Origin: Alligator mississippiensis
Taxonomy: Eukaryota > Chordata > Crocodylia > Alligatoridae
Direction: 5' to 3'
Length of the DNA: 64,000 nucleotides
Assembly: GCF_030867095.1 (NCBI RefSeq)
Contig: NC_081824.1
Coordinates: 361,293,829-361,357,828 of the forward strand
The number at the start of each line of letters is the position of its first letter. Positions within the stretch are counted from its first letter, which is position 1. A program made the position numbers and the translations under genes. Positions 1 to 10,532 of this stretch are shown here, piece by piece. Under the pieces are notes generated by a model. That model searched no databases, was not told the origin of the DNA, and was given only the letters and a program-made list of their open reading frames with translations.

Positions 1-1489
1 GGGCTGATAAAACTACAGTGTTTATCAGCCCAACAACAAAACAAAATCCTCTCATTAGTTCAAGTTCTTCTTAAACAGCTTTTTCGAAGGAAAGAACAGA
101 GGGACATTACCAGCTGACCTGTTGATTAGCTCCAAAAAGCCCCAAATACACACTGCTTTGTCTGCCTGTTCCAGTGAAATTGGAAACACACACACAGACA
201 CCTCTCAGAATTACCTAGCATACCTGTGGCAATGTGGGGTTCCCTGACTAGCCACAGTGCTAGTTTACCCACTTGCCTTTGGACACACCACTCAGACTCA
301 CCTGCCATGCCTTGTTGTTAATTAATTAGGATATTAATTAAGGCGGGAGGCTGCCCATTCTTGCCCTGATGCCAGGAGGTGCTATCTGTGGCTCCGTTCC
401 TCCCTTACACCGCAGCCCAAGCCTCACAGATGACATCCAGATGACACAGTGCTCGCAGCCTACAGCCGGACCAAGCTTAGGCCTCATTGTCAGGCTTTAG
501 TCACACATGCATTCATACCTCCCTCCTCTCACACTACACCCCATCTCACAGGGTCACTTTCACACATTGACAACTCATACTACCTTGCTACCTCCCTTAG
601 GCCATAGGCTTTACCTAGTTCATACCTTGGGTGGCAAACATACTGAATTTGGGACTCTCCCGTGACCCCCACCAGGGTAGTAGCCAGCCAGTTACCTGAC
701 TGGGTCTAAGCTTGCCCTGGCCCCTTCCAGGGGCAACTCTATACATTCCAACATACCAGGCTCCCAGCCCTCTGGTTTTTCCCCCCTCACTGGGGCTCCT
801 CATCTTCACCCCCTCACTGGGGCCACCCCCACACTGGGGCCACTGGGCTTCCCTCCCCAGTGGGCTCAGGTGGCTGTAGCCATGCCTGGCCCCAACTACC
901 TTTTCTCAGGGTCTTGCATCCCCCAGGGCTCAGGTGGCTGCAGACATGCCTGGCCCCACTACCTCCAATGTTACATAACCCACCCGAAGATGAGGACTAG
1001 GTTTAAGGTGCCCCTACCCACCTTTCACCAGGGTTATAACTGGTCTGGCATTTCCCGGGGGCTCCCGCACCACTGAGAGCCCCACCAGGCCACCCACTCC
1101 CAGCAGGGTGCAGTTTTAGGTCATGCCCAGAACCAGGAGCCTCCTAGCCAAATCCTTCAGCTCTTGCCCTTACCTCCAGGATGTTGCATAGAGCCTTGCA
1201 GCCAGGCAATGTTACTGTCTGGCCTGCCAGCAGTGAACTGCCCTGTTTATATAGGTGGCCAGAGATCTAAAATGGTCACCGCAATCAAGCACCTGCTGGC
1301 TGCTTGGCTCTGCTCTTAAAGTGGCAGGCACCAACAGTGCCCTGCCACAATACCACATACCAAGGGTCTGTGGGGCTGGGGTCCATGATGTGGGAGATGG
1401 GAGGCAGGGAAGGGAGAATCCCTGCTTGAGCAGTGAGGAAAGCCAGGCAGACCTTGCTGTGCCTGCAGTCTCCTCTGGATCTCTGGCTA
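1..1489. other. No gene recognised; C-rich repeat-like sequence
   Basis: Holds short open frames on both strands without domain signals. The 'ACTGGGGCCAC' words near 800-860 and the 64-bp tandem repeat suggest old transposon DNA of unknown type. Confidence 0.5.
863..957. repeat. Imperfect tandem repeat, 64-bp period
   Basis: 'GGCTCAGGTGGCTGTAGCCA' at 863 recurs as 'GGCTCAGGTGGCTGCAGACA' at 927, each followed by 'TGCCTGGCCCC'. Two units. Confidence 0.8.
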
Positions 1490-1796
1490 GGGAGGAGAGG
1501 GGCGGGGCCAACCTGTTCTCTGGAGCAGAGAGCCCAAAACAGGGCTGCAAAGCATCTGGGATGCTGGGGGACCCTGGTTTAACTTAAAACAAGGAAGGGT
1601 CTGGGAAAGACATTGCATAAACTGGTTAGACCCAAATCAGTTAAGTCTGGTACTACATTCAACCACGTTTATCTTAAACCAGTTTCAGCCATTTTGAAAC
1701 CGGTTTATGTGCACTGGATGTATGTTCTGTTACAGGTTTAAACCAGTTTCTGATCACTTAAACTGGTTTATGTGTAATGTCTGTCCCTAGCCCTAC
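1490..1796 (+). repeat. Dispersed repeat, GTTTAAACCAGTTT family, copy A
   Basis: Shares with copies B-D the order: 'GAGCAGA..AGCCC', 'GCTGGGGGACCCTGGTTTAA', 'ACTACATTCAACCA', 'AAACCAGTTTCAGCCATTTTGAA', 'GTTACAGGTTTAAACCAG', 'TGTCTGTCCCTAG'. The right end is well defined by agreement among copies. Probably a non-autonomous DNA transposon. Superfamily is not decided. Confidence 0.8.
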
Positions 1797-1799
1797 AGT

Positions 1800-2758
1800 A
1801 CAGTAGGCCTGATCTGTACTTTTGTACGTGTTAACATTATAGTATTAACCCCTAAGATGCCAAGTATCTACATACCTAAATAATGCTTGTTTTTGCTTCA
1901 GTTAGAATTAGATCATAATATTACAGCACTGATGTTGTAAACTAGCTCACTCATTACAGTTAATCTTTCCATGACTAACTCACACTGCATCACACACTAC
2001 TTCCACAATTATTTTGCACTCCTTCTTTCTCTTTGAAAGTTTTCACAAGCTACTGTGTTTTAGCAGAAATTATGAGATATGTTTCTGGGGGACAAGGCAC
2101 TGGCAATGCTTTTCTATGCTGCTGCACATGGCTGCAAGGATAAGTGCAAGTGAAGTAGAACCAGTAACACACCTTTCACATGAAGGTCAATGCTTTAAAT
2201 TACACATGGTGTAAAGGGCCAGTGTCAACATGACATAAGTCAACTGCCCATTTCCTCCTTAGACAGAAGCATATTACTTGTATTAAATACTGTACCTTAT
2301 TAGAGTTTGGGTCTTTCTCTGTTGAAAGCAAGATTTATTGCTATTAAAGGGTACATTTTAACAATGAGAAAGTTTTTCTTTGAGTTTGATTCAGCGTAAA
2401 TTGAACATGCTGTGGTAGGCAATTTAGAAGTGTCATGGAAGGCATTCCTTGCAATCAAGACTTGTTATTTCCATAGAAAATATTGAGACATAATGAAGAT
2501 ATCTTCCCAGCTAACAGTGCTTCATTATCTCATGAGACATCAAAGGTTTATTTTTAATTAACATCCCTTCTAGTATAAAACAGACAAAATTGCCTTTAAA
2601 CACTGCAAGCCTCAGTCAACTCTTACAAGTATGTACAGTTAAAACCATGATTTCTTTCCTCAACTCCAGAGCAGTTGCAGAAAATTAAGACAATCATTCC
2701 AACTACTAATTCACAGGTTCCTACCTTTTGTGAGAGGTCTGGGTGATTCGCCCAAGAC
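1800..2758. other. AT-rich DNA, nothing recognised
   Basis: No splice-flanked open frame, no element ends and no RNA gene seen. Confidence 0.5.
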
Positions 2759-2961
2759 AAAACTGATAGCAGCATAACTCGGGCAGGGTGAACAGGGCAC
2801 TAACCCCAGGCACTAATTTTGGGGGATTTTGCCCCTCAAAATGGTGACTCACAAGAAGCCTGCATGGCAGTGTTGCCCTGTGGGGTCAGGCCAACTCTCA
2901 GGATCTCAATATTGCACTCTTAGACAGGAGGATGTGACACAATTTCACATATACAAACACA

Positions 2962-3174
2962 CAAATCAGTTAGGTGCATACACACGCACACTACCAGCTC
3001 AGGCACATACACACCCACACCAGCCTAGGCACATGCATACCTATCACCAATTCAAGCACATACACTATACACCCCAAAAGTTGAATTGGTGATAGGTATG
3101 CATGTGGCTAGGCTGGTTTGGATGTGTATGTGCCTGAGCTGGTAGTGTGTGTGTGTATGCACCTAATTGATTTG
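2962..3174. repeat. Hairpin with 92-bp arms inside the LTR-like element
   Basis: Arm 2962-3053 (CAAATCAGTTAGGTGCATAC...) and arm 3083-3174 are reverse complements with only a few mismatches, separated by a 29-base loop (3054-3082). The loop sequence is itself repeated in inverted orientation at about 3237-3266. Confidence 0.88.
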
Positions 3175-3176
3175 TG

Positions 3177-3288
3177 CCCTATATATATATATATATATAG
3201 GGCAGTGTGTGCATGATATACAAATTAGTGATCTGTGTCTAACTTTTGGGGTGTATAGTGTATGTGCTTGAATTGGTGATAGGTATGC

Positions 3289-3336
<48 letters not shown>
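3177..3336. repeat. TA microsatellites
   Basis: CCCTA(TA)nTAGGG at about 3177-3202 forms a perfect palindrome. A second, longer TA run is at about 3295-3336. Both lie in the CA/TA-rich part of the LTR-like element. Confidence 0.9.
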
Positions 3337-3342
<6 letters not shown>

Positions 3343-5203
3343 GCACTCGCCAGTTCACACACATACAACCCATCTACACATACACACAGGTAAGTTCCTA
3401 ACTTGGATGGTACAGTGTATATGTGTGTGCTTGGGGTACCTGGGGTAAGGTTAAGGTAAGAAAGTAGGAACAAGGGAGTGAAAGTTGATGGGAGTGAAAG
3501 TCACCAGGACTGGGATTAGAACCAGTAGACTAGAGGGGCCTGGGCTGAAGAACTGAGGCTCGGAGATAACTTCCAGTTAATTGATCTTAATTGACTAAAA
3601 GACAACCCCCAAAGCTTACAGAACAGGGAAGCGATGTGGGCACAGAGGCTGGGACTGGAGCCAAAACTAAGGGGGAGCTGAAAAGGTAGGTGGAGAGAGG
3701 GAAAATGGAACTAAAGGAAAGTGTGGGTGTTAAAGAGGGGCTCTGGGTGTGGGGAGCCAGAGGATGGCTCCGGCGCAGCTAGAGAAGTTGCAGGGAGCGG
3801 TAGTAGCTTCTGGGAGCTGGAGAAAGGCTCCAGCTGCTGAAGAAAACTGCAGGACAGCCACGAGGATCTGGGAAGCTGCAGCGGGGGTGGGGATGACTAC
3901 AGAAGATGCAGGGGAAGCCTGAAAACAGAGAGACGGACAGCAGAAAATCACAGGAAAAGCGGCAGGAGAGACTGAAAGGCAGCAGGAAAGCAGAAAAAGG
4001 CAGCAGAAAGTCACAGGGAGAAGGCAGTAGGAGCAGGGGGAGAGCAGAAAATCACAGGAAAAGCAGCAGGAGAGACTGAAAGGTGGCAGTGAACCAGAAG
4101 CAGAAGGAGAAATGAGGCAGAAGTTAGAGGGGCGAGGAGCAGAGATTGGAGCAGGGCCAAACCATAGTAAAGCAAAACCCAAAATCGGGGTCCAAATAAC
4201 AGTTTTATTACACAGACAACACACTACACAGCCCCATGAAGTTATTGGTTCACACACACACACACACACACACACACAAGCACTCACAATGGCAGCAGGA
4301 GAAAGAGTCAGTGGAAAGACTGGAGTCCAGGTGGGGAAAAGAAGCAGAGTCCAAGCCCTTTGTTGAAGAGGGTGTGGGTGTGAAAGCTACCTATCCAGGC
4401 TGGAAAGGGGTCCTTGTCCAGTAAGTATTGTTCAGAGGGGGGTCGCCGGCAGGGCCTCTGGGTGGATAGGTGGTGTGGCATGGTGCTGGTCCCGATGGAG
4501 ATAGCATCCCTCTGGTTCTGTCTTCACTGCTCCTTTTTATAGGGGCAGACCTTGTGTGCCCCTAGTGACAGGAGGCATGCCCAGGCAAGGGTCAGCCCCT
4601 GGTGTACTGAGCATGTGTGCTCCATGCAGGGATGTGCAGTTTTGGGTGTCTGTAATGGTGGGGTACAATGGTAGAGTTGCTGGTTCTGCAGGGTCTTTTG
4701 TCTTTCAAATGCTGGGTTCTTGTCTCTGTTCCTGGGTGAGGTCCGTGGTTCCTGGATGAATCAATGTGAGGTGATGGCCCAGTTGTTACAGGCCATTCAG
4801 TAGAGGCCTGCTACCATTGTATTTCAATCGTTCCCAATCTCTTTCATTCATCCAGGAACCAATTTACATGGGAGGGGTACGTGACTTATACAGGGGATGC
4901 CTGGGCAGAAGACACAAGATGGAGACTTGACATACAAAATGGAAACTTGATATTACTTTAGTTCACTTACAAACATGGGCCTAAACCATACAATATCCAT
5001 ATGAAACAATAAAAATCAATACGAAAATAATAATAATACAATATACAACAGTGGATTTCCAAAACCAAAAACTTGCTACCAAAATAAAAGTGTTAAAGCT
5101 TATCCTAAGTCTGAGATCACTTCTGCCTGTCTATAGGGAATAGAGAGGGAGAGAAAGAAAAGCCAGAAATAATTGAGGAAGGGAAGGGAATGCATAACTA
5201 TCA

Positions 5204-5240
5204 TATCGATCAATCGATCGATCGATAGATAGATAGATAT
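5204..5240. repeat. ATCG/ATAG tetranucleotide tract
   Basis: 'ATCGATCAATCGATCGATCG' then 'ATAGATAGATAGATA'. A compound microsatellite. Confidence 0.9.
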
Positions 5241-5819
5241 GCATTAAAAAAGAAAAACTGGGGGTTTTGCTACAGTAGCTGCTGCTGCCACTACCACCGA
5301 GTTTCAGGGAGCCTGGGCCATGACAGCATAGCAGCTTGGGATCCACCCCACCCTTTGGCATCTGTGCCCAGGACATAGAAATTATTAGTTACCCCTCAGA
5401 AAACTGACCCAACTCATCAGCTGCATCATCAGCTTCCTGGCAACAAGTGTGTTGCTTCTGAAGTGCCTCTGGTTCTTATGAGAATGTAAAATTAAAGGAG
5501 CTATTGGTTTATACCACAATGATAGTCTTCATAATCAGGAATACACCCAATAGGGCAATAGTAAGAAGTCAATTTGTTACAAATGTCATTCCACACAAAT
5601 ATTCTGTATACGAGGGGCTATGGCGTAGGCCTCTTGGCTATTTTTTTCTGTTCTGTATAGGTTCTTATATTATTCTCATCACTGTAGCATCTGAGTGCCT
5701 TCTGGAGAATGTCAGCATTGTGACTAACACTATGTGTTTGTCCTCTCCTGTCTCCAAAGGGGACATGAGTGTAGTGGAGTGATTTGTATTGGAATTGGTA
5801 AAATTTTACATGTTGTATG

Positions 5820-5850
5820 CACACACACACACACACATATATATATATAG
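5820..5850. repeat. CA/TA microsatellite
   Basis: CACACA... turning into ATATAT.... Short. Confidence 0.9.
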
Positions 5851-6338
5851 TGTTGCAAGTTTATTTTACTATTTAGGTGAAATCATGTTAATATATTAAG
5901 CCCCAGTCCCAGGGCTTGTCTTTGATTTCAACTAAGTAAAAGTAAATACTGTTGGAGGCACAAGCCTTGAGACACTCAAAGTACATCTAAGGAGTCCTGC
6001 ATTCTCTCTTGCAGTTCTGGCCAAGTTTCCATAGCTTGGATCAGGTTACTAACACTAGATGCAGCTTGATCTGAGTGTGAACATGAAAGAAAGATAAATC
6101 CCGTATCTTATCTGTATCTTTTTGAGGGGTGTGTACTGATTGAAGACTTCATAAGATATGCCTTATGTTAGCTCACCTGGTTCAAAGAAAATGGTGGAGG
6201 GGTCATGCTCTGTTTGGGAGGTCTCTCCCTTTTGGGATAGTCACCTTCATTATATGTAGATTGCTTTTTGGTCTTCCAATTCCAAGTGGGTGGAGGCTTG
6301 TGAAAATGCTTTTTTTCTGCAGTCCAGGCCATGTTTAC

Positions 6339-6702
6339 TAGGGCTGTGCAAAACAGCACTGTTTTGTTTTGACTTCTGTTTCACCGTTTCAAAGGAACAG
6401 TGCTGGGGAAGCAATCAGAGAGCTGGGGAAGTGATTAGAGAATTGGGGAATTGAACAGGGAGCTACATGTCAATATCAGAGCAGTCCTTCCCCCTCCTTC
6501 TCCTTGGTTTCTGTTTAGCTGCAAGCAATCCCAGGTTCAAAACTCAAAACATTTTGGAACTTTCAAAACCTTTCTAGTGCCCTTGCTTCATTTCAAAGCT
6601 GTTTCAAAGCCTTTTGTTTCATTTCAATTTCACTGTTTCAAGCTCAAAACATGTCAAAACAGCTTCGAAACAAACCATCCCTCAAAATTTTGCACAGCCC
6701 TA
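6339..6702. mobile_element. hAT-type short element with perfect 8-bp target duplication
   Basis: The ends are TAGGGCTGTGCAAAA and TTTTGCACAGCCCTA, a perfect 15-bp inverted repeat. The element is flanked by ATGTTTAC on both sides (6331-6338 and 6703-6710). The interior is rich in CAAAAC/GTTTCA runs. Non-autonomous, 364 bases. Confidence 0.9.
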
Positions 6703-7474
6703 ATGTTTACAGAGCTTCCATTATGCATTTTGCAACCCATCTCCAAAGCAGGTGGGGCTGTACCTTTAAAAGGGACAGGCATGCCTCCTCAAAAATGTGC
6801 TGAAGGGACAAAGAGACTGGAGTTGTGCTGACAGGGTAGCTCTCAGAAACTGCTGCTATTGTAGTTGAGGAACAATAGATAGAGCTGCAGCCACATGGGT
6901 ACACGTGGCACCTAAACCTCCACCTCCACCTTCATGGTCTGTACCTACCTTTGGCTCTTTTTATTAGGCTATAATATTCTCAGAGATATCCCTATTCTGA
7001 CAGGAGCTGGAACACTGGTTTGTTAAAGACATATTAGAGATCAGGAAATTCTGACACACAAACACACAAAGAAATAAGTATGAATTTTTTTCTTCAATTT
7101 TCCAACTAGCTGTTTCCAGCACCAAGGCATCTCTAAAATCAAATACATGTTTTAGGAAAATGCATATATTCATATAGGCAAGGATACTCATATATATAGA
7201 TTTAGTACTTAATATCATGATCCTCCTCTAGGCCCTCCAGTGCTAAATTCATAATCTGCTAAACCACTATCTAAAGTGCCATGTTTCCACATCGGGGGTT
7301 CGTTCCAACTCATTCTCTGTAGACTGAATACAGAGAGGATTTTTAACTCATCTATGGGCAACATTTATATCCTTAGAACACATCATTCTGAAATGCTTAT
7401 TCACAGTACTTACTGTTACTATGGACATCAAAAAGCAGATGTTTAAATATCTATTTTTATTCAAATTCAAATAC

Positions 7475-7672
7475 AGGGCATGTCTATATGAAATGCTATG
7501 TTGCTGTAGCAATGAGCTACAGCAACGTAGCTCATCGCTATGGCGACAGAGTTGGTAGGCACTGTGATTTCACCGCTAGTGCACAGTAGGGTCAGAAATG
7601 ACCTGTGCATCACCGGGACTGCTCAGTACCACCTGCGTAGTGGGGCGCACGTGTAGACACACCCACAAAGAA
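7475..7672. repeat. GCATGTCTAC / CTGTGCAGTA family, copy 1
   Basis: Begins GGGCATGTCTATATG and ends near GTGTAGACACACCC, an inverted repeat. Contains the hairpin 7496-7530 and 'CTAGTGCACAGTAG'. Non-autonomous DNA element, about 200 bases. Confidence 0.72.
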
Positions 7673-7699
7673 CTATTAAAGGTAAAGCTAACCACACCC

Positions 7700-8286
7700 T
7701 TTCTTGCATAAGTAGGTGCATCACAAACAAGTCTAGGGAGGTGATACTTCCCTTCTATGCAGCATGTGTCAGGCCGCAGCTGGAGTACTGCATCCAGTTT
7801 TGGGCACCACACTTCAGGAGGGATGTGGATGGCCTGGAGAGGGTTCAGAGGAGGGCCACTCATCTGGTTAAAGGCCTACAGAAAAGACCCTATGTGGACC
7901 AAATAGGAGACCTGAACCTCTTCAGTCTCCACAAGAGGAGGCTGAGAGGTGAACATGTGGCCACCTACAAACTCATGGAGGGGAAGGGGCAGCAAGAATT
8001 AGGGGATACAATGTTTACCAGAGCGCCTGACTGGGTAACTAGAAGTAATGGCCACAAAGTGGAAGAGAGTAAATTTGGATTGGACATCAGGAAAAAATTC
8101 TTTACAGTGAGGGTCGCTAAAATATGGAATAAGCTTCCAAGGGAGGTGGTCCCCTTGGAGGTGTTTAAAAGGAGATTGGACAGACACTTGGCTGGGGTCA
8201 TCTGATCCCAGCACTCATTCCTGCCCAGGGCAGAGGGGCGGACTCGATGATGCAATAGGTCCCTTCGGACACTACATCTATGAAAC
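7700..8286 (+). mobile_element. CR1 LINE, 5'-truncated 3' end
   Basis: Open for 154 codons (7741-8205) with RPQLEYCIQFWAPHF, ERVQRRATHLV, LFSLHKRRLRGE and RHLAGVI, the C-terminus of CR1 ORF2. A short 3' UTR ends at 'ACATCTATGAAAC'. The part is long enough to look open, but it is only the last tenth of an element and has no host function that I can see. Confidence 0.9.
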
Positions 8287-9261
8287 TATTTCTGCTGGAA
8301 ACTGGATTGAACCTAATTTTCAGATGCCAACACAAGGAATACCTCTGCAAAAATGTCCATTTGTGTGTTGCACATGTGAAACACCTACACATCAGTTAAA
8401 TATGCATTGTAAACCCACAGGATGAAATTAACTCCTATGCAGAGGATCCAGTACAAACTCTGTGCAGCACTTAAATGTCATTTAAGCTGTATTTTGAGAG
8501 GTCAGGCAAGAAGTAAGTGCTATATAAACCTTGTGGCATCCGTCTGCAAGGAGGGACTGAGGGTGAAGTCTGTGAAGTAATGTTTATGTTAATAGTTACA
8601 GGTAGGGTGACAATCCATGCACTGGAAAATCTGTGATCTGGTTGATTTCGCTGCCCTCTGTGGAATCTTGTGAGGAATCTCACATGACAGTTGTAACCCC
8701 TGGTAGATCTATCACAGGACAGCTGTTCTCTGTAGAAAATTCTAGTGTGAATCTCACGAGAATATTCCCCTGATGACTGAATTCTTCCGGACATACGGAA
8801 TAATACACAAGTTAGAAAGAAAACAGACTGCAGGTACTGAATATGAAACTAAGGGTATGTTTATACCTAGTGACTGTAGACACATTTGAGATGGCTTTAA
8901 ATTAGCTAACTTGGGTAGCAGTACTTGTTTAGCTGCGACAGACCAGACAGCAGCTAACTTATTTGGCTTCTCAGGTGAGTTTTGCAGCCTATAGTGAAAT
9001 CTGTGCTGCTGTGGGGTTTTCACACTGCTGAAGTCACTGCAGATATACCCTAACAGTGATCTAATTAAGGAAAGAACTGAAAGGAACACTGCTTCTGTGG
9101 TCAATTTTTAAACACATACACACACACACACACACACCACTTTTGGGGGTCTACAATTAGACCCAGATTTAAAGAAGGCCTGAGGCAGCCACAGTGGCCT
9201 TCAGTGGAATTTAAGCATCTAAATTGAGGAGCAAGATCCAGATACCACTTGTGATTCAAGA
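8287..9261. other. No gene recognised
   Basis: Frames of 107 and 116 codons on the minus strand have no domain signature, coding bias or splice context that I can see. Confidence 0.5.
9113..9137. repeat. CA microsatellite
   Basis: About 11 CA units in sequence without other features. Confidence 0.9.
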
Positions 9262-10255
9262 AATGCAGCTACATGCCTGCAGTGGCTCAAGCCAGAAGTT
9301 GGGGAGTGCTAGAGCACAGCTCTCTGGCATGTAGTCAGCATAGGCTGTGTGTTTGCTTCCTCTTCCTGCTGCCCCTGAGGTCTCTGGGACTTGCACCCAA
9401 GAAGCAGTATAAAAACCTGCCCTGGCCAGCAGCTCAGGGCTACTTGCCCTCAGGATCTTCTGAGGCCCAGCCGCTTGGTATCTGGGGACACTATCCCCTT
9501 GTGTCAGCTAGAGTTTGCAGGAAGAGGTAGGAAGGGGGATGGAGGGATATGGGTGGATGTGGGGGGATGTGAGTCAGTGTGTGGGTAGGTGTGGAGGGAC
9601 TGTGGGTGTGGGGACTGCTTGGGGGGGGTCCCCTCCATGAATGCCACGTGCCCCTGGTGGCTGGGGGGATAAGGTGGTGCTGGCAAGAGTAAGAGGGGAG
9701 CTCCTGCAGATGCTGCTGGCAGGGGGCGAGGGAGGGTGGTGAGCAGTCCAGACTCACAGTAGCAGGACTCTGCAGGGTTGCTTATCACTTCCTCTTGCTT
9801 CCAGATGCCTCTGGGATTTGTAGTCCACAGTCACAGCTAGGACTAAGTAAGCAGGGCAGGGGAGGGTAAGACAGCTCTGTATTCAGGGGAAGGGAAGTTT
9901 AACCCCCTTCCCTAGCCCCAGACCCCAGGAGGGGTTTTCCTGGGGGAGCAGTGAGCCAGCCCTCACTGCTTCAGCTAGGAAACAGAGGGGCAAGGCCTGC
10001 CCTGCTCTGCTCTCTGGAGCAGACAGCACAGCCTAGACCAGGGCTGCAAAATGCTGGGATGCTGGGGGACTCTGATTTAATTTGAAGCAGGAAGGGGTCT
10101 GGGACAGAAGTTCCATAAACCAGTTTGACCTAAATCAGTTAAGCCTGATACTACATTCAACCAGGTTTATCTTAAAACCATTTCAGCCATTTTGAAAGTG
10201 GTTTATGTGCACTGAACTACTATTCTTTTACAGGTTTAAACCAATTTCTGATCAT

Positions 10256-10351
10256 CAGGGATCCTGGTTTTCTCTGATAAAAACGCCCAATTTTCAGAAA
10301 AAAGCAACCCAAAATCCACATTTTTCTATGGTTAAAATGAAATATCATTAA

Positions 10352-10396
<45 letters not shown>

Positions 10397-10492
10397 GTCT
10401 GCATTTATGCATGGAAAAATGTGGATTTTGGGTTACTTTTTTTAATCTGAAAATTGGAGATTTTTTTTTATCAGAGAAAACCAGAATCCCTG
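10256..10492. mobile_element. Palindromic hAT-type short element (CAGGGATCC family), copy 1
   Basis: Starts CAGGGATCCTGGTTTTC and ends GAAAACCAGAATCCCTG; the two halves are inverted copies of each other. Target duplication is CTGATCAT (10248-10255) and CTGATCAC (10493-10500). The centre is a pure ATCT microsatellite (10352-10396). It sits inside a repeat of another family, splitting that repeat's 'TTTCTGATCACTT' segment. Confidence 0.88.
10352..10396. repeat. ATCT tetranucleotide microsatellite
   Basis: About 11 ATCT units at the exact centre of the palindromic hAT element 10256-10492. Confidence 0.95.
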
Positions 10493-10532
10493 CTGATCAC
10501 TTCAACCGGTTTATGTGTAAATTCTGTCCCTA

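Larger units (their letters stand above)
2760..5060 (-). mobile_element. LTR-retroelement-like fossil, copy 1
   Basis: Read on the minus strand, it shares with 31100-32560 the sequence leading to 'TTAGGCC.ATGT.TGTAA', 'AAGTTTCCATTTTGTATG', a TATA box (4535-4541), an AATAAA signal (4204-4209), 'GGCCCTGCTCCAATCTCTGC', a CA/TA-rich tract and 'CCTCCTGTCTAA.AG.GCAATATTG'. TATA box and poly(A) signal spaced as in an LTR suggest an LTR-type element; the exact family is not determined. It lacks recognisable gag, pol or env. Internal A/G-rich and TA/CA-rich tracts explain the open frames seen here. A broken, old copy. Confidence 0.55.
5061..6330. other. No gene recognised
   Basis: Only the microsatellites at 5204-5240 and 5820-5850. 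Open frames here are short and low in complexity. Confidence 0.5.
9262..10532 (+). repeat. Dispersed repeat, GTTTAAACCAGTTT family, copy B (interrupted)
   Basis: The longest copy. The left part holds 'GTGATTCAAGAAATG', 'GCAGTGGCTCAAGCCAGAAG' and 'GAGGTCTCTGGGACTTGCA'; the middle part holds 'GATGCCTCTGGGATTTGTAG'; the right end is as in copy A. A GC-rich insert (about 9500-9770) and the palindromic hAT element (10256-10492) interrupt it. Confidence 0.8.

Noticed and set aside
2829-3092. 87-codon frame as a histidine-rich protein
   Set aside because: It covers one arm of the 92-bp hairpin and CA-rich sequence.
3285-3473. Tyr/Ile-repeat frame
   Set aside because: Translation of a TA microsatellite.
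3730-4287. 185-codon minus-strand frame
   Set aside because: Low-complexity C/T-rich interior of the LTR-like element. No viral or host domain is visible.
7741-8205. 154-codon frame as a possible host gene
   Set aside because: It is the C-terminus of CR1 ORF2, shared with two other copies in the window.
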